A DNA stretch of 64,000 nt from JASGCK01 sp031538565. Its GTDB lineage: Bacteria > Pseudomonadota > Gammaproteobacteria > Burkholderiales > Burkholderiaceae_C. This document shows, one piece after another, positions 44,242 to 52,731 of this stretch. Location of the stretch: NCBI GenBank assembly GCA_031538565.1, contig JAVKLS010000062.1:1-64000 (forward strand). Reading direction: 5' to 3'. The notes under the pieces were generated by a model. That model searched no databases. It was not told the origin of the DNA and saw only the letters and a list, made by a program, of their open reading frames with translations. How positions within the stretch are numbered: position 1 is the first letter of the stretch; each line of letters opens with the position of its first letter. The position numbers and the translations under genes are program-made.

Positions 44242-45921
44242 TTAGCGGCGCACCAAGCTCACCACACGGCTCACCTCTTCGATGGTGCTGTCACCCGCCC
44301 ACACCCGACGAATGGCGTCCTCACGCAGCGACTGGAAGCCTGCGCTTCGGGCGTACCGTGCAAGCTCTGGCGGGCTGGCATTATTGGCAACAAACTCATC
44401 CATTTTTTCATCAAAGAGCAGCACTTCCATCAACACAAAGCGCCCCCGATAACCCGATCCAGCGCAGTATTCGCATCCAACGGCTTTGTATAGCGGCGCG
44501 GCGCTATTCCTAGGGTTTGGTCCGCCTAGTAGGTTAAGTTCATCCTGCGTGGGTTCGGCAGACACCTTGCACTGCTGGCATAGTTTTCGAGAAAGTCGCT
44601 GCCCAATTGCGCCAATAAGGTTGCCCGCCAAAATTTCGGCACTCACCCCTATATCGCGCAGCCGCTGCACCGCCGCCAAAGCGGAGTTTGTATGCAGCGT
44701 CGCAAACACTTGATGACCCGTCATGGCGGCGCGAAAAGCCATCTCAGCGGTTTCTTGGTCGCGAATCTCACCCACCAAAATAACGTCGGGATCCTGTCGC
44801 ATGAGGGCGCGCACACCATCCGCAAAAGTAATTTTTTCAGTAATCTGGGTCTGCCGAATCATCGGCAGCGGATATTCGATCGGGTCTTCCAGTGTCATCA
44901 CGTTCACGCCCTCCGTGCTGACCTCCGATAGCACCGAGTACAGCGTCGTGGTTTTGCCGCTACCCGTAGGACCCGTGACCAAAATAATGCCCTCGGGTTT
45001 GGCGATCGCATTTTGAATGCTGAGCCTTGCATGGTCGCTAATGTCCATGCGTTTAAAGGCCACGATGTTTTTGTTTTTATCCAGCAATCGCAGCACAATG
45101 TTCTCGCCATAGGCGGTTGGCAAGCAAGCGGCGCGAAAATCAATTTCGTGAATACCCAGTCGCAGTCCAAATCGTCCGTCTTGTGGCGATCGATTTTCGG
45201 CAATGTTCATGCCCGCCATCACCTTAAGACGCACGGCAATCCCCGCCCAAAGCGATGAATGCAGCAAATGCGTTTGCTGCAGCACGCCGTCTATGCGCAT
45301 ACGAATACGAAGAAAATGCTCGCTCGGCTCGAAGTGGACATCGGATGCTTCGGAGTCATGCGAGTGCTGCAAAACTGCTTCCACAATTTGCTCAATAGGC
45401 GGCTCTCGTCCGCCCGCTGCGATGATGCTGTCCACCGTGACGTGCTTGCCAAAAAGTCGATCAATTTCGCGGTGCAAATCTGTCAGCGATGCAAGTCCAA
45501 TCTTCACTTGCGTGACACCTTGTCCGCGCAGATACGCAGTGACTTGGTCAATACCAATCAAATCACTAGGATCATGCACTGCAAGCAGCACATGCCCTGC
45601 ATTCGATTTGGCAACGGGAAGAATTTTGTGATACAGCGCCAGCGCGCTAGAAATCAGCTTGACGACAACAGGGTCTGGGCGCTGAATGTTTAAATCAACA
45701 CTAGGCAGCTGCAGTATGGAGGCACGAATATCCCGCAAAATAGACGGCGACATGAGACCCAGCTTGATGATGTGGTCATGCAGATGTCCACCTGTGCGCA
45801 CCAACTCCTCCAAAGCGATGTTGATTTCACTTTCTGCGAGGCGCTTGTCACTGATTAGCTTAGTTGCTAACTTGCGATCGGTGCTTCGTAACGAATTCCA
45901 ATTCGCATTGCTTTGCATCAT
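44242..45921 (-). CDS. Type IV pilus/type II secretion assembly ATPase (GspE/PilB/MshE)
   Basis: The 559-residue ATPase powers pilus extension. Walker A GPTGSGKTTTLYS (about 315-327), the Asp box (MTLEDPIEYP), Walker B (DPDVILVGEIRD), the His box (TGHQVFATLHTN) and a C-terminal zinc tetracysteine (CQQC and CEYC) are present. There is no PilT-like retraction ATPase in the window. It overlaps the TPR gene by four bases. Confidence 0.93.
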   Translation of the reverse strand: MMQSNANWNSLRSTDRKLATKLISDKRLAESEINIALEELVRTGGHLHDHIIKLGLMSPSILRDIRASILQLPSVDLNIQRPDPVVVKLISSALALYHKILPVAKSNAGHVLLAVHDPSDLIGIDQVTAYLRGQGVTQVKIGLASLTDLHREIDRLFGKHVTVDSIIAAGGREPPIEQIVEAVLQHSHDSEASDVHFEPSEHFLRIRMRIDGVLQQTHLLHSSLWAGIAVRLKVMAGMNIAENRSPQDGRFGLRLGIHEIDFRAACLPTAYGENIVLRLLDKNKNIVAFKRMDISDHARLSIQNAIAKPEGIILVTGPTGSGKTTTLYSVLSEVSTEGVNVMTLEDPIEYPLPMIRQTQITEKITFADGVRALMRQDPDVILVGEIRDQETAEMAFRAAMTGHQVFATLHTNSALAAVQRLRDIGVSAEILAGNLIGAIGQRLSRKLCQQCKVSAEPTQDELNLLGGPNPRNSAAPLYKAVGCEYCAGSGYRGRFVLMEVLLFDEKMDEFVANNASPPELARYARSAGFQSLREDAIRRVWAGDSTIEEVSRVVSLVRR

Positions 45922-46634
45922 GGCTCACTAGTGAGAACACGAAGGCGAGCACGAGCAACCGAGGAGTTAAACGCGGCACTAGATTGACTGGCCAAATTGA
46001 GCGCCAAAACGTATTTCTGCGCGGCCTCACGCCTGCGACCCAGTCGGTCAAGCGATAGCGCCAAATTGAAAGCGTAATCAGCTTGCGCGGGGTTGATGGA
46101 TAGTGCGCGATCGAAAGCACGCTCGGCCTCGCCAAATCGATTTTGATCAAAATACAGCACGCCTAGCGCGTGATACAGGGGGGCAGGACGCTCACTGCGT
46201 TCAAGCAACAGCTTAAGGTTTGACTCTTGCACTTGCGCTTCGCCGCCGCCAATGAGGAAAAGTGCACTCGCAGCATCGCCATCACGCGGATACAGCTCAA
46301 TGAGTCGCCGCAAAGTCGCTAGCGCTTGCGTGGTATCCCCTAACCCATAATGCGTATAGGCCATGCCCAGCAAAGCATCGCGCTGCGTCGGACTACGCAA
46401 CAAAACTTGTGCATACGCCTCGCGTGCTTGGATGAGTTGATTTTTTTGCAAAGCCGTGTAGCCACGCATGAGATCTGCGTCCACCTCATCCGAGGACTGA
46501 CGCCGTGTAATTTTGGGCTCTACCTCGGCTTGATTGTCCGCCTTCACCGACCGACTAACACTGGGCGGCGCCGCCGAACACACCATCGGCAAAAATACGA
46601 GAAAAGTCCAAATGTAGTGCCGATATTGCTTCAT
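45918..46634 (-). CDS. TPR-repeat periplasmic protein, MshN-like
   Basis: The 238-residue protein starts at 46634 (ATGA overlap with the secretin stop) with a signal peptide (cleavage after CSA) and then four to five TPR units (for example MRGYTALQKNQLIQAREAYA and YNNx-type repeats ending ALSINPAQADYAFNLALSLD). TPR proteins between the secretin and ATPase genes occur in MSHA clusters (MshN). It probably assists secretin assembly. Confidence 0.75.
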   Translation of the reverse strand: MKQYRHYIWTFLVFLPMVCSAAPPSVSRSVKADNQAEVEPKITRRQSSDEVDADLMRGYTALQKNQLIQAREAYAQVLLRSPTQRDALLGMAYTHYGLGDTTQALATLRRLIELYPRDGDAASALFLIGGGEAQVQESNLKLLLERSERPAPLYHALGVLYFDQNRFGEAERAFDRALSINPAQADYAFNLALSLDRLGRRREAAQKYVLALNLASQSSAAFNSSVARARLRVLTSEP

Positions 46635-48673
46635 TTTTGAACACCCCACGCATCAGCAGGACTGCCTTTAAAAAAGGTATTGGTAGGCAACTGGGATTTG
46701 AACTCTTTATAGTCGCCATTTAGCGAAGGGTCTTTAACAACCACGGGGCGCATAAAAACAATCAATTCGGTTTTAGTGCGACTCTCGCTACGCTGCCCCC
46801 CCAAGACCGCACCCCAACCTGATTGGCGGTTCGTACCAGCTAGCCCCTGCTCGGTTGAGTCGCTTGACTCTTGCATGAGACCGCCGAGCACGGCAATTTC
46901 ACCGCTTTGCACACGCAGCACCGATTCCAGCTCGCGCGTTTGAACCACAGGCAAAAGATTCACAATAGGCGGCGTGCTGTTAAGTAACGCAGGATTAGGA
47001 TCAGTGATTTTGCTAACCACACGCGTGATACTAGGGTGCACATTCAGCGTGACATCCCCCGCATCCGAAATTTGCGGCGTCACCGTCATCACAAAACCCA
47101 CAGGAATGGTGTTAATGTTCGATGTGTACGTCGCTGGGGAAGTGACCCCGCCCGATGCACTAAACGTTGGCGCTATGTAGCTGATCGTGACATACACATA
47201 GTCATCGACCACCTTGATTATGGCGGTTTGATTATTGATAACCGATAGCTTCGGGCTAGAAAGCACCTTGGCTTGCCCAAACTTCTCCAGCAAGCTGATG
47301 GCTGATGAAATCGTGCCCCATGCATTGTCGCCTTTGTATCCAATGCTGGCAATGCTAGCACCGCCCGCCCCTGCCGTAGAGTTACTCACAAAACCAGGTG
47401 CCGCCGCGCCAAGGCCAATCGACAACCCCTTAGCTGTTCCATTGGTAATAAGCTGAGACCAATTAACTCCCGACTGGGAGTCGGCCGAGAGCTGCACCTC
47501 AACAACCGTCGCCTCAATCAGTACCTGCCTACGCGCTCCGGCCATCACTTTGTCGATGAAAGTGCGTACCTGCTGATGCCCTTTAGACGTGGTATTCACG
47601 CCAATTACACCCGACTCTTTATTGACCATTAATGGGTTACTGGCAGGGGAACCAGACGAAGCGCCACCCCCAGCCGATCCACAAGACGCCGAAGCCCCCG
47701 CTGCTTGCGCCGCCGCATTGTTATTTTGAGAGCCACCAACGCTTGCTGTTCCGCCTGACGCACCCGCACTCCCACTGCGTCCGCCAGCCGCAACCGCGTT
47801 GCTTGCGCCGCCCGTTGCAATCGCAGCAAGCGCAGCATCTGAATTTGCACTGCCGCTAGTCGCCCCAAACGCGCCCATCACTTGACGCATTAAATCTCCA
47901 GCACTGCCCGATAAACTGCCGCCAGTTGATCCGGGACTGGCCTGCCCCGCACCGCCCTGTCCAGCGGGCTGAAGCGCCTTTGTAATTTCGAGCGCAACGC
48001 GGAGGCGATCATCACGATCTTGCTGCCGCTGAAGCTCAATTTGCTCATCTCGTTGGTTGCGATTTTGATTGGATGCCAAAACGATTTGACACACATTCGA
48101 AATCAAAGTATCCCAAAAACGATTATCCGCACTAGATTTAATTGAGGAGTCTGAACTTCCACCACCACCGCCGCCCGCACCCAAGGAGGCACTCACCGAC
48201 ACATTGCTGCTGGATTGACGCTGCAGATTAACGTAATCAATTGTGTAATTGATCAGATAGGGCGTATCGGGCTGCACTCGCAGCAAATTGCCGCTAATTT
48301 CGTAACGGATATCACTTTGCGCCGCGATGCGCTCCAGCAATTGAGGCAGCGTTTGGTCGGTGGCATTGAGCGTGACCCGCCCACCCACCGAAGGATGGAT
48401 GTCCACGTTCAATTTATTGTCCCTTGCCAAAGCAAAAAGCAAAGTCTTCACAGGGACATCGTTGACCACTACGCTAAAAACCTCTTGCGCGGCACGCGGC
48501 GTAGGCAAAGGAGGCATTGCAGGCAAGCGCACAGGGCGCAAACTAGGCGGCGTGATCGCCGCCGTAGTTTCGGGCGTCTCGCCAACATGGCGCGTGCTCG
48601 TTGTCTGTGGCGGCAGCGGCGCACAAGCACTCAAAACCAAGGTCGCTGCAAGCAAAAGTAGATGACGTATCAT
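46631..48673 (-). CDS. Outer membrane secretin of the pilus cluster (MshL/PilQ-type)
   Basis: The 680-residue secretin is a lipoprotein (lipobox LSAC, Cys17). An N0-type domain (about 70-140: VNDVPVKTLLFALARDNKLN), a long Gly/Ser/Ala/Asn-rich region (about 160-345, with SLGAGGGGGGSSDSS and many short repeats), and a C-terminal secretin domain (ESVLRVQSGEIAVLGGLMQE near the end) can be seen. The low-complexity region is unusually long. It forms the pore for the fibre; it precedes the TPR gene with a four-base overlap. Confidence 0.88.
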   Translation of the reverse strand: MIRHLLLLAATLVLSACAPLPPQTTSTRHVGETPETTAAITPPSLRPVRLPAMPPLPTPRAAQEVFSVVVNDVPVKTLLFALARDNKLNVDIHPSVGGRVTLNATDQTLPQLLERIAAQSDIRYEISGNLLRVQPDTPYLINYTIDYVNLQRQSSSNVSVSASLGAGGGGGGSSDSSIKSSADNRFWDTLISNVCQIVLASNQNRNQRDEQIELQRQQDRDDRLRVALEITKALQPAGQGGAGQASPGSTGGSLSGSAGDLMRQVMGAFGATSGSANSDAALAAIATGGASNAVAAGGRSGSAGASGGTASVGGSQNNNAAAQAAGASASCGSAGGGASSGSPASNPLMVNKESGVIGVNTTSKGHQQVRTFIDKVMAGARRQVLIEATVVEVQLSADSQSGVNWSQLITNGTAKGLSIGLGAAAPGFVSNSTAGAGGASIASIGYKGDNAWGTISSAISLLEKFGQAKVLSSPKLSVINNQTAIIKVVDDYVYVTISYIAPTFSASGGVTSPATYTSNINTIPVGFVMTVTPQISDAGDVTLNVHPSITRVVSKITDPNPALLNSTPPIVNLLPVVQTRELESVLRVQSGEIAVLGGLMQESSDSTEQGLAGTNRQSGWGAVLGGQRSESRTKTELIVFMRPVVVKDPSLNGDYKEFKSQLPTNTFFKGSPADAWGVQK

Positions 48674-48698
48674 GCCCGCTAGTATAAAAGCAAAAAAG

Positions 48699-49418
48699 CT
48701 ACATTAACCAAGCTGCTTCGCAATTAGTGACGCTAGGATTTGCCCAGACAGCTTGATTGCCAGCTGCCAGCGCCACTGTGCCCGTGCAAGCACCTGCGCC
48801 AGTAAAGCCAGCGTTGCCATCGAAATTGGCATAACGATAGCCGCCTGTGAGGGGGTAAGTGTCATCGGACTTGCGATCGACTTCCACCAAGATATTGCTA
48901 GGGGTATTAGCTCCTTGCGCCAGTATCAACTTTTGCACAGCCGTTGCATCCACATACGTATCGACGGGTACTGCCGTTAAGCTGCCCGAACCGTTGGCAT
49001 AACCGAGGCGAACAACGCCGCCAAAAGCATTGGTTGGGCTGTTATTAATAGTCGCCGGCCCATACGCCGTCGAAGTGCAAACCCCGCAACTCATAAAGCC
49101 TGCCGCGGTTAAGTTTTGGAAGGCAATCGCTGAGTCGTTCGTTATAAAAAATAAACCGTCGCCACCGCCAGCACCTCCAAAAACCCCATTGCCAACCAGC
49201 AGCGCTTGATCGGCAGTTAAATCGCCTGGAATCATTTTGTAGCGATCCATAAATGCGATTTGCGCCGTTTGAATGGCCGCTTTTTGGTCGATGATGTTGC
49301 GCACGCGAGCCGACGTAATCAACTCTTGTCCACGCAGCACGCCACCAATTAGCAGGCCAATAATCATCAGAACAATGGCAATCTCAACCAGAGTAAAACC
49401 TTTTTGCTTGTTTTTCAT
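48699..49418 (-). CDS. Prepilin, second tandem copy
   Basis: The 239-residue pilin starts at 49418 after GGAGGT. The signal KQKG is followed by FTLVEIAIVLMIIGLLIGGV. It is nearly identical to the pilin encoded just upstream (49493-50230) over the first 68 residues and over the C-terminal 50, and differs in the middle (about 79-115 and 125-150). Two cysteines in FMSCGVC and two near the C-terminus could form disulphides. The open frame to 49484 is rejected for lack of a ribosome site. Probably a second major pilin. Confidence 0.88.
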   Translation of the reverse strand: MKNKQKGFTLVEIAIVLMIIGLLIGGVLRGQELITSARVRNIIDQKAAIQTAQIAFMDRYKMIPGDLTADQALLVGNGVFGGAGGGDGLFFITNDSAIAFQNLTAAGFMSCGVCTSTAYGPATINNSPTNAFGGVVRLGYANGSGSLTAVPVDTYVDATAVQKLILAQGANTPSNILVEVDRKSDDTYPLTGGYRYANFDGNAGFTGAGACTGTVALAAGNQAVWANPSVTNCEAAWLM

Positions 49419-49438
49419 GTTACCTCCAAAAAATGAAA

Positions 49439-49469
49439 GCCCTGCAGTCCACGAGAGAAGCTGCAGGGC
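49439..49469 (-). terminator. Hairpin between the two pilin genes (attenuator or partial terminator)
   Basis: A perfect nine-pair stem (GCCCTGCAG, 49439-49447, and CTGCAGGGC, 49461-49469) with a 13-base loop lies between the pilin genes. On the minus strand it is followed by TTTCATTTTTT, so it may stop part of the transcripts and lower expression of the second pilin and the assembly genes. Confidence 0.7.
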
Positions 49470-49492
49470 GGTCTTGTCATCCAACCGTTAAA

Positions 49493-50230
49493 TTAAAGCA
49501 TCCAAGCTGCTTCGCAATTAGTGACGCTAGGATTTGCCCAGACAGCTTGAGTGGCAGTTGCCAGCACCACTGATCCCGTGCAAGCACCTGCGCCAGTAAA
49601 GCCAGCGTTGCCATCGAAATTGGAATAACGATAGCCGCCTGTGAGGGGGTAAGTGTCATCGGACTTGCGATCGACTTCCACCAAGATATTGCTAGGGATA
49701 TTAGCTCCTTGCGCCAGTATCAACTTTTGCACAGCCGTTGCATCCACATACGTGTTGGCGGGCACTGCAGCCACACCAGCAGAGCCATTGGCATAACCGA
49801 AGCGAACAACGCCACCAAACGCATTGGTTGGGCTGTTATTAATGGTGGCCACCGCAGGGGCTGTTGCAGTGCAAACGCCGCAAGACATAAAGCCTGTAGC
49901 TGTTAAGTTCTGAAAAGTTACGGGCGAGTCGCTCAAGGCAGCCGCCGTCACAATCAAAAACACACCATCGCCACCAGTCGCGCCAGAAGAAGTAACACCA
50001 TTACCAACCAGCAAGGCTTGGTCAGGAGTTAGGTCACCTGGAATCATTTTGTAGCGATCCATAAATGCGATTTGCGCCGTTTGAATGGCCGCTTTTTGGT
50101 CGATGATGTTGCGCACGCGAGCCGACGTAATCAACTCTTGTCCACGCAGCACACCACCAATTAGCAGACCAATAATCATCAGAACAATGGCAATCTCAAC
50201 CAGAGTAAAACCTTTTTGCTTGTTTTTCAT
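49493..50230 (-). CDS. Prepilin, first tandem copy (major pilin candidate)
   Basis: The 245-residue pilin has the prepilin signal KQKG followed by FTLVEIAIVLMIIGLLIGGV. It is the first gene of the cluster and is followed by a hairpin that may reduce readthrough, which together suggest it is the highly expressed major pilin. See the paralogue downstream for shared and variable segments. No ribosome site as strong as that of the second copy is visible (TGAGGATTTAAC before ATG). Confidence 0.88.
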   Translation of the reverse strand: MKNKQKGFTLVEIAIVLMIIGLLIGGVLRGQELITSARVRNIIDQKAAIQTAQIAFMDRYKMIPGDLTPDQALLVGNGVTSSGATGGDGVFLIVTAAALSDSPVTFQNLTATGFMSCGVCTATAPAVATINNSPTNAFGGVVRFGYANGSAGVAAVPANTYVDATAVQKLILAQGANIPSNILVEVDRKSDDTYPLTGGYRYSNFDGNAGFTGAGACTGSVVLATATQAVWANPSVTNCEAAWML

Positions 50231-50404
50231 GTTAAATCCTCAGTAAATAAATTAAAAACTAACCGCCTTGCACTCTTTGCAATGCTAGCAAGATGCGAGG
50301 GTGATTATGAGTGACTCACATAAAAAATGTTATAGGGTTTACCCTTAGTCTATTGTTTTTGTGCGACACCCTAAAATGGTTCATCGCTAAAAGGGCTTAT
50401 AAAA
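50231..50404. promoter_or_regulatory. Divergent intergenic region with AGGGT/ACCCT repeats
   Basis: The 174 bases between the pilus cluster and the ABC trio must hold both promoters. AGGGT occurs at 50298-50302 and 50334-50338 and its complement at 50341-50345 and 50368-50372; the central pair forms a palindrome (AGGGT TT ACCCT). A TATAAC on the minus strand (50334-50329) could be the -10 of the pilin gene and overlaps the palindrome; no good -35 is seen. An operator role is speculation. Confidence 0.3.
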
Positions 50405-51193
50405 ATGAATGTTTTAAAGGTGTGGGCGCTGACGCGCTTGTGTTTACTGGAGTCATGGCGGGGACGTAGCGCCCCATTTTTGCTATTGATCCTCATCGCT
50501 GTGCAGTTATTCGCCATGTTTTTGGTTGAAATGGCAGTTACCGAGTCTCTAGAGTTGCGCTTAACCACGTCGGCTTTTTTATACCGCTTGTGCTTTGTTT
50601 TTGCGCTAGGCACAGGAATGATCGCCTCTGTGGTGCGCGAACATGAAAGCGGTTTTGTTTATGTTTTGTTGGCGCACCCCATTTCTCGCTGGCACTATGT
50701 ACTGGGAAGAATACTGGGCTACGCACTCACCGCCCTACTAGTCAGTTTATCGGCGATGCTGGTTTTAGCAATTTGGACGCCCGTTGCCCACTGGGATGCT
50801 TTGCTCGTATGGGCAATCTCCCTGTGGCTAGAGCTAGTCGTCATGGGCGCCGTCGCTCTATTTGTGGCGCTAGGCCTACGCAGCATGGTGGGATCGATGG
50901 TCATGTGGCTAGCGTTTTATGTGCTGGCGCGGGTGCTAGACGTTGCTCGCGTCATGGCGGCAACACCTGTCGGACAAGACCCCAACAACGTTGTCGTATT
51001 GGCAGGACAGTGGGCATTTCAAGCCCTTGGATGGGTCATCCCGCCGCTGGGCGCATTCACGCACGCAGACTGGCTGCTGGGCAGCGCACCCCCCGTCTGG
51101 TCCACCTGCCTGATTTTGGCAACTTGGGCGCTGGCGTACAGCGTAATTTGCACGATCGCCGCTGCCATTGATTTTTATCGACATGAAATTTAA
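50405..51193 (+). CDS. ABC-2 type transporter permease
   Basis: This inner-membrane protein of 262 residues has about six membrane segments and resembles ABC-2/NosY-type permeases (FLLLILIAVQLFAMFLVEMA; ASVVREHESGFVYVLLAHPI followed by SRWHYVLGR). It is the first gene of a three-gene operon, permease-TPR protein-ATPase, divergent from the pilus cluster. The substrate is unknown; the proximity suggests, but does not show, a link to the cell envelope. Confidence 0.75.
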   Translation: MNVLKVWALTRLCLLESWRGRSAPFLLLILIAVQLFAMFLVEMAVTESLELRLTTSAFLYRLCFVFALGTGMIASVVREHESGFVYVLLAHPISRWHYVLGRILGYALTALLVSLSAMLVLAIWTPVAHWDALLVWAISLWLELVVMGAVALFVALGLRSMVGSMVMWLAFYVLARVLDVARVMAATPVGQDPNNVVVLAGQWAFQALGWVIPPLGAFTHADWLLGSAPPVWSTCLILATWALAYSVICTIAAAIDFYRHEI

Positions 51194-51944
51194 TTCGCTA
51201 CTGTCGCGTCTTCATTTTTTGCGTCATTTTTTTGCCCAGCGCAAAGCGCAAGCACCTGCGCCGCAGGCTTTATGGCTCAGCTTTGGTCTGCTGCTTTGCT
51301 TGACCACCGCGCTATCCACCCTACGCGGCGCTCCCGCCAATCAAGCCGAGGCACTCGGCTCTGCGCCCAGTGCGTTAGCGGCGCGACTTTGGTCGCTGGA
51401 TGAGTCCGTGGCGTTTGCCAAGCTACTCAATTTGGTGGTGCAGGCGCACGATGTCCAGCCTGGGCTATCACTCAGCTATGGGCAACTGGACTACAAACAG
51501 CTTGCGGCGTGGATGGATTTGTCTTTAGCGCTTGACCCCAAGGGGCAGTACCCCCTTCTGGCAGGCGCACGTCTTTACACCCAGCCATCGGCGGACGAAG
51601 ATCGCCAACGCCAAATGACCGACTGGGTCGCCAGTCGCTTTGCCGATGACCCCGCCCTGCGCTGGCAATGGTTAGCCCATGTGGCTTATGTGGCAAAAAC
51701 TCAGTTTAAAGACAACGCCCGAGCGATGCGCTATGCCGAGCTGCTGCGGCAGCACACCGAATCAATACCCTCGGTTCCCGCGTGGGCAAGGCAACTCGAT
51801 ATCTTTTTAAAAATCGAAATGAAAGACTCCGACCGCGCCGAAGCCTTAATTAGAGCGCTACTTGCTAGCGGACAAATTAAAGACAGCAACGAACTGCGGT
51901 TTTTGATTCACACCTTAAACGAATTGGAAGAAGGCAAACGATGA
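51183..51944 (+). CDS. Membrane-anchored protein of the ABC trio, function unknown
   Basis: This 253-residue protein (ATG at 51183, inside the permease 3' end) has one N-terminal membrane helix (about 31-50, ALWLSFGLLLCLTTALSTLR) and a soluble helical domain that looks TPR-like (WMDLSLALDPKGQYPLLAGA and NARAMRYAELLRQHTE). I do not recognise the family. Tight spacing with the permease (11-base overlap) and the ATPase (4-base overlap) says it works with that transporter, possibly as a periplasmic helper. Confidence 0.6.
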   Translation: MKFNSLLSRLHFLRHFFAQRKAQAPAPQALWLSFGLLLCLTTALSTLRGAPANQAEALGSAPSALAARLWSLDESVAFAKLLNLVVQAHDVQPGLSLSYGQLDYKQLAAWMDLSLALDPKGQYPLLAGARLYTQPSADEDRQRQMTDWVASRFADDPALRWQWLAHVAYVAKTQFKDNARAMRYAELLRQHTESIPSVPAWARQLDIFLKIEMKDSDRAEALIRALLASGQIKDSNELRFLIHTLNELEEGKR

Positions 51945-52678
51945 ATGCAGCAACACCCAGCGCGTTAAGTGCTTCGAATGTAGAAAAAATTTATGTCTCG
52001 CGCCCTAACTTTAAAGCGCTCAACCAAGTCACTATCGACGTCCCCGCGCAAACGTGCTTTGCCTTAGTGGGCGTCAACGGCGCAGGGAAGACCACCTTGA
52101 TTAAAAGCTGGCTCAACCTCACACAGGTCAACAAAGGCTCATTGTCGATTTTTGGCATCGACTCCAAAAAGCTGGAGGCTCGGGAGCGCATGACGTATAT
52201 GCCCGAACGTTTTGCGCCGCACGGCTGGCTGAAAGCCAAGGACTATATCCAGCTCGTTCTTTCATTGCACAGCGCCGCATGGGACGAGGCGGCAACTATC
52301 GAAATTTTGCAAATCATGGGCTTGCAAGCGGATGTACTCAAACTTGCGATGCGCGAGTGCAGCAAGGGCATGAGTCAAAAAATCGGACTTGCAGCAGCAT
52401 TTTTATCGCGACGCGAATTGCTAATTTTGGACGAGCCCATGAGCGGACTAGACCCCATCTCCCGCGTGCAAGTTAAAAATCTCATCCGCCGCATGAAAAC
52501 CGAGGGACGAACCGTGTTTATGTGCACCCACGCGCTAGGCGATGTGGGCGAGTTGGCGGACCAGGTTGCCGTGATGCATGGTGGCGAAATTCGTTTCACC
52601 GGAGCGGTTTCGGGTTGGCTGACAAAGCACAACACCGATAATCTGGAGCAGGCTTACTTAGCGACGGTGCAAAGCTAG
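51941..52678 (+). CDS. ABC transporter ATP-binding protein
   Basis: The 245-residue ATPase has Walker A GVNGAGKTTLIKSWL, signature CSKGMSQKIGLAAAFLSR, Walker B ELLILDEPMSGLDP and the switch His in VFMCTHALGD. It resembles drug- or NosF-type exporter ATPases. It is the third gene of the trio with the permease at 50405. Confidence 0.9.
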   Translation: MNAATPSALSASNVEKIYVSRPNFKALNQVTIDVPAQTCFALVGVNGAGKTTLIKSWLNLTQVNKGSLSIFGIDSKKLEARERMTYMPERFAPHGWLKAKDYIQLVLSLHSAAWDEAATIEILQIMGLQADVLKLAMRECSKGMSQKIGLAAAFLSRRELLILDEPMSGLDPISRVQVKNLIRRMKTEGRTVFMCTHALGDVGELADQVAVMHGGEIRFTGAVSGWLTKHNTDNLEQAYLATVQS

Positions 52679-52690
52679 GTACCAATCATC

Positions 52691-52711
52691 AATTGAGGCT
52701 CCGCCCCAATT
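52691..52711. repeat. Hairpin like the RAYT-associated palindrome
   Basis: The arms AATTGAGG (52691-52698) and CCCCAATT (52704-52711) pair with one mismatch around a five-base loop, the same geometry as the hairpin at 34765-34793. CCCCAATTAAATT is shared exactly. It lies 20 bases upstream of leuB. Confidence 0.6.
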
Positions 52712-52731
52712 AAATTCTAGGAAAACGACAA

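Noticed and set aside
47630..48200. Repeat-rich block considered as a CRISPR or tandem repeat array
   Set aside because: It is Gly/Ser/Ala low-complexity coding sequence of the secretin without regular repeat spacing or spacers.
50255..50285. Possible sigma-54 promoter for the pilin gene
   Set aside because: TTGCAC...TTGCAA resembles the -24/-12 pattern only partly, lacks the GG of the -24 element, and is on the wrong strand.
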